Below are positions 18,211 through 25,602 of a DNA stretch of 64,000 nt, piece after piece. The translations under genes and the position numbers were made by a program. The notes below the pieces were generated by a model. It saw only the letters and a list, made by a program, of their open reading frames with translations, did no database searches and was not told where the DNA came from. The DNA lies in NCBI RefSeq assembly GCF_015160875.1, contig NZ_CP063374.1:248001-312000 (forward strand), written 5' to 3'. The DNA comes from Streptomyces chromofuscus (lineage in GTDB: Bacteria > Actinomycetota > Actinomycetes > Streptomycetales > Streptomycetaceae). Numbering within the stretch: the first letter of the stretch is position 1; each line of letters starts with the position of its first letter.

Positions 18211-18244
18211 ATGTGGTTGACGATTGAACAAGATGGTTTAGGAT
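18211..18244 (+). promoter_or_regulatory. Promoter of wrbA-like gene with direct-repeat half sites
   Basis: TTGACG (18217-18222), 16-bp spacer, TAGGAT (18239-18244) is a good vegetative-type promoter. Two related ten-base blocks, ATGTGGTTGA (18211) and AGATGGTTTA (18231), lie exactly 20 bp apart over it. Direct repeats two helical turns apart are typical of AraC-family sites, and such a regulator is encoded just upstream. The regulator link is inference. Confidence 0.5.
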
Positions 18245-18366
18245 TCATTCATCGCGCCGGTGATCGCCGCCGTGTCGCACAGAGCCGTCACCACGGGCCC
18301 TGCGCACCACCTTGACGTGCCGCCGTGACGCATCTGCACGCAATCCCAGAATCGGAGACGACTTCG

Positions 18367-18981
18367 ATGACCACCCCAGTCCGCCTCGCCGTCATCTACT
18401 ACTCCTCCACCGGCTTCTCCGCCGAGATCGCCAAGGAGATCGCGGAGACCGCCGAGAAGGCGGGCGCCGAGGTGCGCCTGCTGAAGGCCGCCGAGCTGGC
18501 GCCCGAGGCCGCCGTCGCCTCCAACGAGGCCTGGGCCGCCCACGCCGCGGCGAGCGCGGGCATTCCCGAGGCCACGCCCGCCGACGTCGAATGGGCGGAC
18601 GCGATCATCTTCGGCACCCCCACCCGCTTCGGAAACATCTCCTCCCAGCTGAAGCAGTTCATCGACACCCTGGGCGGCCTGTGGTTCCAGGGCAAGCTGG
18701 CCAACAAGGTCTACAGCGGCTTCGTGACGACCGCCACCGCGCACGGCGGCCAGGAGTCCACGCTGCTCGCCCTGTACAACTCCATCCACCACTTCGGCGG
18801 AATCGTCGTGGCCCCCGGCTACACCGACCCGGTGAAGTTCGTGGACGGCAACCCCTACGGCACGTCGCACGTCGACGCCCAGGGCGCCAACCCGGTCGGC
18901 GAGGAGACCCGCAACGCCGCCCGACACCAGGCCGAGCGCGTGATTCAGGTCGCCGCCGCCCTGAAGGCCGGCCTCGCCTGA
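18367..18981 (+). CDS. wrbA: WrbA-like NAD(P)H:quinone oxidoreductase (flavodoxin fold)
   Basis: About 204 aa from ATG 18367, with GGAGACGA upstream. Flavodoxin-like FMN phosphate loop YYSSTGFSAEIA is near residue 12, followed by FGTPTRFGNISSQLKQFIDTLGGLW and the TTATAHGGQESTLLALYNSIHHFG segment, all typical of the WrbA family. These enzymes reduce quinones by two electrons and limit redox cycling in the cytoplasm. It lies downstream of a GlxA-type regulator and behind its own promoter. Confidence 0.9.
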   Translation: MTTPVRLAVIYYSSTGFSAEIAKEIAETAEKAGAEVRLLKAAELAPEAAVASNEAWAAHAAASAGIPEATPADVEWADAIIFGTPTRFGNISSQLKQFIDTLGGLWFQGKLANKVYSGFVTTATAHGGQESTLLALYNSIHHFGGIVVAPGYTDPVKFVDGNPYGTSHVDAQGANPVGEETRNAARHQAERVIQVAAALKAGLA

Positions 18982-19078
18982 TCCACCCTTGAGGGCTGCC
19001 GCTCGCGGCAGGCCCGGCCGTGAGCGGGCGAGAGCGGCCGAGGAGTCCACGGACCGCGTCGTCCTCCCCGTCACCTGA

Positions 19079-19106
19079 AGCCCGGCAGCTCGTCCGCTGC
19101 CGGGCT
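19079..19106. terminator. Strong hairpin downstream of wrbA
   Basis: A perfect 11-bp stem (AGCCCGGCAGC and complement) with a 6-nt loop, about 100 bases after the wrbA stop. A smaller imperfect hairpin precedes it at 18995-19011. It could serve both converging directions. Confidence 0.7.
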
Positions 19107-19506
19107 CGCGGTGCGAAATCGTACGCCGGCGCGAAAGCGTTCGATCGCCTCGCCCGCCTGGTCGCCGACCACAAGGCCGGCCGGCCACGAGACCGCGGGG
19201 CGGTACGGCGCCTCCTCGGCCGTGTGCCACAGGAGGCGGTGCGCACCGCGCCCTTCCCGCTCTCCGTTGCACGGTCCCGGGAACACGACTGGGTGCCGAC
19301 ATTCCTCGTCACCGGCGCGCGAAACGCCGCGCAGCACCGCAGGGAACCTGTGGATCCCGCCGACCGCAATCAGCTCCGGCCCGCTCACCAAGGACGTGAC
19401 ACACTCCCCCGCACCCCGCTGCCTGGACGAGTGCCTCAAGAGCGAGGAGAAGGCACCCGACCAGGTGACGAAGGTCGCTGCGGAGCGCTGCAGGGTCGCT
19501 GACTCG
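19107..19506. other. Region between convergent genes, no gene recognised
   Basis: 400 bp. Frames on both strands exist (for example 19071-19439 reverse) but show no family features. Left unannotated. Confidence 0.35.
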
Positions 19507-19836
19507 TCAGCCGATGCGCAGGTCGGCGATGAGTCCCTCGCGCAGGCGGAAGGTCATGGGACCGACGCCGTTGTACCTGTTGCTGGTGACCTTGAGCGTG
19601 ACGACATAACTGTCGGGATCGGGACCGGCCACTGCGTCGATCAGTTCGAAGTGGGCCTGGACACCGATGTTGTCGGTGCGGTCCCAGTCGCGCACGCCGT
19701 CCCGTCCGCGGAATATGCGCCCCCAGTCGTTCAGTTGGGCGTCGTCGGTGAAGGCCGCAGCGAAAGCCTCGCTGTCGCCGCGGTTGGTGGCGTCGATGAA
19801 CGCGCCGATGGCGGTAGGGACGTCGACTGCGGTCAT
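19507..19836 (-). CDS. SnoaL/NTF2-like protein
   Basis: About 109 aa from ATG 19836, chosen for the GAGGGAG ribosome site seven bases upstream. A cone-shaped SnoaL-like fold is indicated by AIGAFIDATNRGDSEAFAAAF at the start, then DDAQLNDWGRIFRGRDGVRDW, and a VTSNRYNGVGPMTFRL strand. Proteins of this fold act as small hydrolases, isomerases or binding proteins; the substrate is unknown. It is last in the leftward gene series linked to the ECF41 sigma gene. Confidence 0.8.
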   Translation of the reverse strand: MTAVDVPTAIGAFIDATNRGDSEAFAAAFTDDAQLNDWGRIFRGRDGVRDWDRTDNIGVQAHFELIDAVAGPDPDSYVVTLKVTSNRYNGVGPMTFRLREGLIADLRIG

Positions 19837-20142
19837 GGATTGCTCCCTCGCGGGTGAAGTCGCCGATGGTGACAAGCATGCTCGATGCAGTCGGTGATCT
19901 CCCCGCGCCGACATCCGGCGAGCAGTGCTCGGACCTGCGGTCCCGGGACGGTGAGGCGGTGGCGCAGGGCTCGACCTGGCTCCCCAGGCTGTTCCTTCCC
20001 CGTGCGCGTCGTCGCAAGAGGCCTCCGCGCCTGTGTGACGAGCCGGAGCGACTCCCGCAAGCCGCCCCGGCTGATTGCGCCGTCGCCTTCACGACGGTGG
20101 TGGCTTCGGCGGCCCGTGTCGCCGCCGGTGTCACTGTCGAGG
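19837..20142. other. Intergenic region with a terminator-like hairpin
   Basis: 306 bp. A perfect 7-bp stem (CGGCGGC/GCCGCCG, 20107-20127, 7-nt loop) lies just past the stop of the carboxymuconolactone decarboxylase-like gene. No gene is seen. Confidence 0.45.
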
Positions 20143-20601
20143 TCAGCTGCCGACGGGGTACCGGCTGGTGGTCGCGACGCGGTTGAAGGCGTTCATCACG
20201 GTCGCCAGCCAGGCGATTGCCGAGACCTGGTCTGCGGTGAGTACGGCAGCTGCGGCGTTGTAGTCCTCGTCGCTGACGTGTCCGTCCGGCACACGGGTGA
20301 TCGCCTCGGTCAGGCGAAGGGCGGCGCGATCGGTCTCGGAGAAGTAGTCGGTTTCTCCCCATGCGGGCAGCACGGCGATCCGGTCGGGGTTCTCGCCCTT
20401 CTTGAGGGCGTCGCGGGTGTGCATGCGCAGGCAGAACGCGCAGCCGTTGATCTGGGAGGTGCGGATCCTCAGCAGCTCGACCAGGAGCGGGTCGAGGCCC
20501 GCTGCGGCGGTGGCCTTCTCCACCTCCGCCGACAGGGCGATGAGGGCCTTGTAAGGGGCCGGGTGCTGCTTGCCGATGTTGACGCGCTGGGGGTTGGTCA
20601 T
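20143..20601 (-). CDS. Carboxymuconolactone decarboxylase / AhpD-like protein
   Basis: About 152 aa from ATG 20601. The AhpD core motif is intact: INGCAFCLRMHTRDALKKGE with Cys54, Cys57 and His61, so peroxidase or peroxidase-reductant activity is expected rather than true decarboxylation. The sequence resembles the CMD proteins found next to ECF41 sigma genes, and an ECF41 gene lies 2 kb upstream on the same strand. It is 127 bp downstream of the cupin lipoprotein gene. Confidence 0.9.
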   Translation of the reverse strand: MTNPQRVNIGKQHPAPYKALIALSAEVEKATAAAGLDPLLVELLRIRTSQINGCAFCLRMHTRDALKKGENPDRIAVLPAWGETDYFSETDRAALRLTEAITRVPDGHVSDEDYNAAAAVLTADQVSAIAWLATVMNAFNRVATTSRYPVGS

Positions 20602-20728
20602 GGTTCCTTCGATCCTTTGCGTGGTCCGCGCCGTGCCCTTGGGGCACTGCACGTCTTGGTGGCGGATGGTGTGCGGTCTGGCAGGGGCAGAGCTCGTGAA
20701 GAGTACGGCCGCCCGCTGCGGCCGCGGG

Positions 20729-21193
20729 CTATGAGCTCGGGTCGTCGACCTTGAGCTTGTCTCCGGTGTCGGAGACGAAGACGACCAGAAGCTTGGCCGG
20801 CTTGGTTTGGCTGGTGTTCTCGGTGAGGACGTGGTGTGCGCCTGGCTGCTCGACCCAGTTCTCACCCTGGTGGTAGGTGGTCACGGGCTTGTCATCGACC
20901 TTGCTGCGCACGGTGCCGTCCAGGACGTAGGCGTAGACAAATGCCTGGCCGTGCCGGTGCGGCATGGCGCGCGTGCCGGGCGCGAAGTCGAGGACCGCTG
21001 AGGTGAAGGTCTTGCCCTGCACATCCGGGAGTGGCCGCTGGAGCAGCGGTTGGAAGGTTTCCGAGGGGCGCGTCGAGGCCGAGGCCGTCGTCGCTACCTT
21101 TGCGTGGGCGGGCTCGTCGGAGGTCGAGCAGGCCGCGGCCGTAGTCAGCGTGGCGACGGCCAGGAGCCCGGCGGCGATTCGCGCAACGATCAC
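20729..21193 (-). CDS. Cupin-domain lipoprotein
   Basis: 154 aa from GTG 21193, with CAGGAG eight bases upstream. A lipoprotein signal peptide ends in a lipobox at Cys22 (TTAAACS). The remainder is a single cupin barrel: PGTRAMPHRHGQAFVYAYVLDGTV supplies the metal-binding HxH and the strand pair, and a second His lies in EQPGAHHVL. It is expected on the outer face of the membrane. The gene sits 15 bp after the oxidoreductase gene and probably shares its mRNA. The ligand is unknown. Confidence 0.82.
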   Translation of the reverse strand: MIVARIAAGLLAVATLTTAAACSTSDEPAHAKVATTASASTRPSETFQPLLQRPLPDVQGKTFTSAVLDFAPGTRAMPHRHGQAFVYAYVLDGTVRSKVDDKPVTTYHQGENWVEQPGAHHVLTENTSQTKPAKLLVVFVSDTGDKLKVDDPSS

Positions 21194-21208
21194 GATTGGG
21201 CTCCTGAC

Positions 21209-22129
21209 TCAGTCTTCCGTGACGCGGATGATCGTCTTGCCCGGGATACGCATGCCGGGGGCGAAAGCGGCAGGTGCTTCGGCGAGCGGCCGCACGGCAC
21301 CGACGACCGGCTTGAGCCGGCCATCCCTCAGCCGCGTGGCCAGATCGGCCAGCCGGGCGCGGTCGGGTTCGACGACGAAGAAGACCGCTCGCCCGTCCTT
21401 GGGCTGGACCTTGGGCGGCATGGCGATGCTGACCAGCGTGCCACCGGCCCGGATCAGGGCGGCCGAACGGTCGAGGATGTCGCCGCCGATCACGTCCAGC
21501 ACGACGTCGACCTCGCCGACGTCCTCCAGCCTCTCGGCCTGCAGGTCGACGAAGGTGTCGACGCCGAGGGCGAGTGCTTCGTCCCGAGCGGAGGCCCGGC
21601 CGGTGCCGATGACCCGGGCGCCGGCCTCGCGGGCGAGCTGGACCGCCATCGAGCCCACACCGCCCGCGACACCATGGATCAGGACGGTCTGGCCCGTGGT
21701 GAGGCGGCCGTGATCGAACAGGCCCTGCCAGGCGGTCAGCCCGGAGATGGGCAGCGCGGCGGCCGCGGCGTGGTCGATGTCCGCCGGCAGCGGGGCGAGG
21801 TTACGGGCCTCCACCGCGGTGTATTCGGCCAGCGTGCCGTTACGGGTCCAGTCGGCCAGACCGAACACCCGCTGTCCGACGCTCAGGCCGGTGGTGCCGT
21901 ACCCCAGCTCCACGACCACACCGGACAGCTCGTGCCCGGGCACGCTCGGCGTCCGGTCGCGGCCGGCGCGATCGGTCCACGTTGCGGGCCAGTCCAGCTC
22001 GCCGGGGGTGAAGCCGGCGGCGTGCACCCGCACGACGACGTCGTTCTCGGCAGCATGAGGGTAGGGCATGTCCGTCAGGGACAACCCGGCAAGACCGGCG
22101 TTGCGGTCTCGCACAATGATGGCTTGCAT
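21209..22129 (-). CDS. Zinc-independent MDR oxidoreductase (quinone-reductase-like)
   Basis: About 306 aa from ATG 22129 (an in-frame ATG at 22225 would add 32 residues). GroES-like N-terminal domain begins QAIIVRDRNAGLAGL and holds FTPGELDWPATW and PGHELSGVV. The Rossmann domain has the nucleotide motif HGVAGGVGSMAVQLA near residue 150. The zinc-binding Cys set of alcohol dehydrogenases is absent. NAD(P)H-dependent reduction of quinones or enals is likely. A sequence matching the ECF41 promoter lies upstream, and cupin and CMD genes follow. Confidence 0.88.
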   Translation of the reverse strand: MQAIIVRDRNAGLAGLSLTDMPYPHAAENDVVVRVHAAGFTPGELDWPATWTDRAGRDRTPSVPGHELSGVVVELGYGTTGLSVGQRVFGLADWTRNGTLAEYTAVEARNLAPLPADIDHAAAAALPISGLTAWQGLFDHGRLTTGQTVLIHGVAGGVGSMAVQLAREAGARVIGTGRASARDEALALGVDTFVDLQAERLEDVGEVDVVLDVIGGDILDRSAALIRAGGTLVSIAMPPKVQPKDGRAVFFVVEPDRARLADLATRLRDGRLKPVVGAVRPLAEAPAAFAPGMRIPGKTIIRVTED

Positions 22130-22285
22130 ACAGGTCCTTGGTCCTTCCCGGGGAGGGGCGACCGAGCGCACAGCCTCTCGCGCGGGGCTCGTAGTGGGTG
22201 CAGGTGAATGCGTGCCGTTCTGCATGCTCGATCTCACCTGCTCTCGTGTGTTCCGTCGTCGCCTGTTGTGCGTTCTCAGCAGGGA

Positions 22286-22312
22286 GACGAGGTGGCCCCT
22301 CCGGGTGTGACA
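22286..22312 (-). promoter_or_regulatory. ECF41-type promoter
   Basis: On the reverse strand TGTCACA (22312-22306) is followed, after exactly 16 bp, by CGTC (22289-22286). This is the published consensus for ECF41 sigma factors. It lies directly after the stop of the ECF41 gene and upstream of the oxidoreductase. Seen: the bases and spacing. Inferred: use by the adjacent sigma factor. Confidence 0.75.
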
Positions 22313-22314
22313 GC

Positions 22315-23211
22315 TCAGACCCGCACGAGTTTCTCGGGGTTGATGACCCTGCGGTACGCGGTGATCAGACCGTCGGTGATCTGAACCGTGTCGACGGAGT
22401 AGACCCGGTCTTCCCGGCGGAACACGAGGGAGAGCTCGCCGCCGACCTCGGCGAAGTCGATGCGATCCGGGTGCCACTGCCGCCCCGTGCGCACCATGAC
22501 CTCGGCGACGCGCTCGCCGCCGTGGATGAACTTGCGGGCCGCGGCGACCTTGCCGCCGCCGTCGGTGACGTAGACGGCGTCCGGATGCAGGAGCCTGACC
22601 AGGCCGGCCAGGTCCCCGGCCTCGTAGGCGGCGCGGAAGACCGTGAGGATGCGTTCGCGCTCCACCTTCGACGCCTGCGGCGCGGACTGCTTCGCCTTGG
22701 CCACCCGCCGTCGTGCCCGCGAGGCGAGCTGCCGGGCAGCCGGCACGGAGACGTCCAGCACTTCGGCGATCCGGCCGAACTCGACACCGAAGACGTCGTG
22801 CAGGACGAAGGCCACCCGCTCCGGCGGGCTCAGCTCTTCCATGATCAGCAGCATCGCCGAACTGACGGACTCGTCGACGAGTACCGGTAGTGACGCGTCC
22901 GGCCCCGTCAGCAGCGGCTCCGGCAGCCACGGCCCGACATAGGTCTCCCGGCGGAAACGGGCACTCTTGAGAATGTCGTACGACCGTCGCGCGGCCACCG
23001 TCACCAACCAGGCCCGCAAGTCACCGATGTCCCGCAGATCCGCTCCGGCCGCCCGCAGCCACACGTCCTGGGTCACATCCTCGGCATCGGCCACACTTCC
23101 CAGCAGCCGGTAGGCCACACCGAAGACCGCGGGCCGGTGCCTCTCCCACTCGGCTCCGAGCGGGTCCTCCCGTTCGGACCGTCCGTTCCCGTGCCCGTGC
23201 CCGTCACCCAT
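22315..23211 (-). CDS. sigJ: ECF41 family RNA polymerase sigma factor (SigJ-like)
   Basis: 298 aa. Sigma region 2 (RPAVFGVAYRLLGSVADAEDVTQDVWLRA) and region 4 (LSPPERVAFVLHDVFGVEFGRIAEVL) are followed by a ~100-residue SnoaL-like C-terminal domain. The ECF41 hallmarks are present: WLPEPLL in the linker, YVTDGGGK near residue 217 and NPEKL at the C-terminus. This domain replaces a classical anti-sigma factor in the group. The family is usually beside genes for carboxymuconolactone decarboxylases, oxidoreductases or epimerases, as here. It follows the HD gene by 47 bp on the same strand. Confidence 0.93.
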   Translation of the reverse strand: MGDGHGHGNGRSEREDPLGAEWERHRPAVFGVAYRLLGSVADAEDVTQDVWLRAAGADLRDIGDLRAWLVTVAARRSYDILKSARFRRETYVGPWLPEPLLTGPDASLPVLVDESVSSAMLLIMEELSPPERVAFVLHDVFGVEFGRIAEVLDVSVPAARQLASRARRRVAKAKQSAPQASKVERERILTVFRAAYEAGDLAGLVRLLHPDAVYVTDGGGKVAAARKFIHGGERVAEVMVRTGRQWHPDRIDFAEVGGELSLVFRREDRVYSVDTVQITDGLITAYRRVINPEKLVRV

Positions 23212-23258
23212 GCTGATCTCAACCCTCTCCGGCCTGCGCCCTTATGGCGTTTCCATCA

Positions 23259-23897
23259 TCAGCTCGGCCAGGGTGCACCGATGATGCGCTCGACCGTGGT
23301 GGTGCGACGGAAGCCGGGAACGAAATGCTCCAGCACATCCGAATTCACGGTTCCGTTCGTGGTCTCCGGGCGGTACTTGAGTCCGTCGACGAAGGCCTGC
23401 AGGAACTCGTTCTTGAAGTCGCCCCGCGGATGGACGGCGATGATCTCATCCACCTGGCCGCGATCCAACTCGTCCAGGCCCAGGCCGAGCACGTCGGTCA
23501 CAACCCCGTAATTCGTGATGGCGATCTCAGGGCCCATACGCCCGGGAATCCCCGGGGTCGTGTGCAGCGCGATCGCCGTCCACACCACGTCGGCGGCCGT
23601 GTCGGGGAAACCGCGGTCGAGCATGAACTGACGTGCGTGGTCTGCTCCATCGACCTCGAATCGCTGCTCTACGTCGGAGAACGGCGTCAGGAGGCCGGTG
23701 TCGTGAAACATGGCGGACAGGTAGAGAAGCTCGGGGTCGGGCTCCACACCGAGCCTGCGCGCATGAAGGACGCCGAAGACGAAAACGCGTCGGGAGTGAT
23801 GGTAGATGAGGGGGCTGGTCATCTTCTGCATGAGGCGGGTGGCTTCGGCGACCACCGCCGTCTCAGGAATTTCTACCCCCGCGATGATGTCGCTCAT
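23259..23897 (-). CDS. HD-domain phosphohydrolase-like protein
   Basis: About 212 aa from ATG 23897. An HD superfamily fold is shown by IYHHSRRVFVFGVLHARRLG (His33/34), the SAMFHDTGLLTPF metal motif (His65-Asp66) and the DGADHARQF and TAIALHTTPGIP segments. It resembles cyanamide-hydratase-like and GlxA-associated HD proteins; the substrate is unknown. It stands 47 bp upstream of the ECF41 gene and may be co-transcribed with it. A decayed relative is split by the Tn3 transposon at 9.9/16.7 kb. Confidence 0.87.
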   Translation of the reverse strand: MSDIIAGVEIPETAVVAEATRLMQKMTSPLIYHHSRRVFVFGVLHARRLGVEPDPELLYLSAMFHDTGLLTPFSDVEQRFEVDGADHARQFMLDRGFPDTAADVVWTAIALHTTPGIPGRMGPEIAITNYGVVTDVLGLGLDELDRGQVDEIIAVHPRGDFKNEFLQAFVDGLKYRPETTNGTVNSDVLEHFVPGFRRTTTVERIIGAPWPS

Positions 23898-24657
23898 GAC
23901 CTCTGGGCCTTCCGGAATCGTGTGCTTCGCACGGACCGTGTGTCCGTCTTCCACACTGCAACCACTCGGTGTCCGGCGCCGCCTCGGTCCGGCCATGAGT
24001 CACCCGAATTCGGACAGGCGGGCAGAGGGCGTGTGGGCTCTGCCACGCGTCAGGCCACGCTCCCAGCGAGGGCGTGGGCTCGCTCCGACGCCCCGTCCAA
24101 GGCGGTCCAGTGGTCCTTGCGACGGTTTCAGCGATGGGCGCCGTCGCAAGAAGTCCGGTTCGAGGTGGCGGACCCACGAGGGCTCGGCACACGCACCGAA
24201 GACAGCAACGCACTCGCGGTCGCGTTCATCCCCACGATCATTGCGGCAGCGACTGTCGTGTACGCCCAGATCCTGTTCCGCTTGGCCCGCCGAGCCGGGC
24301 CAGTGAGCAAGTAGGGGGGCGTTCGGACCGCGGGGTGCTCTGCAGGGGGATGGCGGCGAGCAAGGCGGGCACGGTCGGGGTCACCGCCCGCAGGCCCGTG
24401 ACGGCGACCAGTTGACCCAAGTGGGGCATGTCCGCGTCACGGGCGACAGCGGCGGCGCCCGGGATGCGCCGCAGCGGACCGAGTGGCGGCAGCGATCCTG
24501 CCTGCGCAGTCCAGCCTGCATGTGATGCCGATGCGGTGGAAGGGGCGAGCCAACAGGCCATGTGCCCGCGAAGCCGTGGCGTGGCGGCTCTCGACGGCAG
24601 GGGTGAGGCTGGAAGGACAGTGGACGGAGGGGCGGCGGAGAGATTTCGGGAGGTGCC
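23898..24657. other. Long intergenic region, possible small membrane protein at 24165-24314
   Basis: 760 bp with no recognised family. A short forward frame from GTG 24165 to the stop at 24314 (49 aa) contains a credible transmembrane helix (ALAVAFIPTIIAAATVVYAQ) followed by a basic tail. It lacks a good ribosome site, so it is only a candidate. The right third is Gly/Arg-rich in every frame. Confidence 0.35.
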
Positions 24658-25517
24658 ATGACTGGTGCGGACATGCGTCGGCCGATCGTGGTGGGGCTCG
24701 CCCGGGACCTCTCGAAGCGGCCGGCCCTTACCCGGGCCGCCGACGGGATGAAGTCTCGTGACCTGCCCCTGCCGCCCGTCCACACCGGAAGTGAGTTGGC
24801 CGGCGCACACCGGTCGGGCGAAGCGCGGCCGTCCTGGGAGGAGTGGAACCGGGCGCTGCACGGCCTGGGCGATCAGGTACTCGAGGAGGCGGTCGCCTCG
24901 TCGAGTCCCGGCGCCCGGCCCTGGAGGCGTCGACGCTGCCGGCGGGAGCAGAGGCGGCATGGTTCCTGGGCGACGAGGCACCAGGGCGCCGCCCTGGTCG
25001 TGGCGGGCTCCCGGCACCACAGTCGGTGGCGGGAGCTTTCCTCCGCCTCCGTGGCCCTCCACTCACCGCCCACCCTCCCTGCCCGATCACGGTCGTACCG
25101 GAGCCGCAACACATGACCCAGCAGCCCGCGTACTTCGTCGGCGTCGACGGCGGCCCGCATACGGCCGCGGCAAAGGATGTGGCCTTCCACGAGGCCCTGC
25201 GCGGAACACTCCTGCGAGCCCTGTACGTGTGGCATCCGCCGCCCCTCGGCGTCCTCGGCGAGGCAGCCGCAGTCCGGGAGTGCCGCCCGGTGCTCGCCAA
25301 GACGGTCGCGGGCCGCACCGCGACGCCACCGCGAGTGAACCCGCACCACGAGGTCCTGCGCGGACACCCGGTGCAGATCCTGACGGAGGCCTCGGAACAC
25401 GCCCTGGGCCCGTTCGTGGGAACCGGGGGGCAGGGACGGTCCACCCGTATGCTGCACCCGGTCGGCCACGGGGTACCGCACCACGACCGCTGCCCCGTCA
25501 CCACGGTCCTGGCGTGA
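24658..25517 (+). pseudogene. Universal stress protein gene, decayed by frameshifts
   Basis: It begins like a tandem-UspA protein (RRPIVVGLARDLSKRPALTRAAD, then SWEEWNRALHGLGDQVLEEAV). The reading frame then changes to give RLVESRRPALEASTL, back to ALVVAGSRHHSRWRELS, and again to CPITVVPEPQHMTQQPAYFVGVDGGPH and HEVLRGHPVQILTEASEHALG. At least three indels break it, and the normal GxxG ATP-loop near the end is degraded. It lies directly upstream of the P-type ATPase gene at the left edge of the dormancy island. Confidence 0.8.
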
Positions 25518-25532
25518 GGCCGCGAACGGCCC

Positions 25533-25546
25533 GGGACCTGCCTCCC
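25533..25546 (+). promoter_or_regulatory. Weak DosR-box-like site upstream of the ATPase
   Basis: GGGACCTGCCTCCC, 57 bases before the ATPase start, resembles the 14-bp core GGGACTWWAGTCCC of mycobacterial DosR boxes in its outer arms only. The match is partial. Confidence 0.3.
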
Positions 25547-25602
25547 GGACGGCCCTGTCGTACCCGGCCGGCCCGCCACACGATGGGAAAGCGCCACCGG
25601 TC

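Noticed and set aside
19071..19439. Reverse-strand frame of 122 codons downstream of wrbA
   Set aside because: It covers a terminator hairpin and has no family feature or ribosome site.
19868..19874. Reverse TGTCACC before the SnoaL-like gene as an ECF41 promoter
   Set aside because: One mismatch in the -35 and no CGTC at the required spacing.
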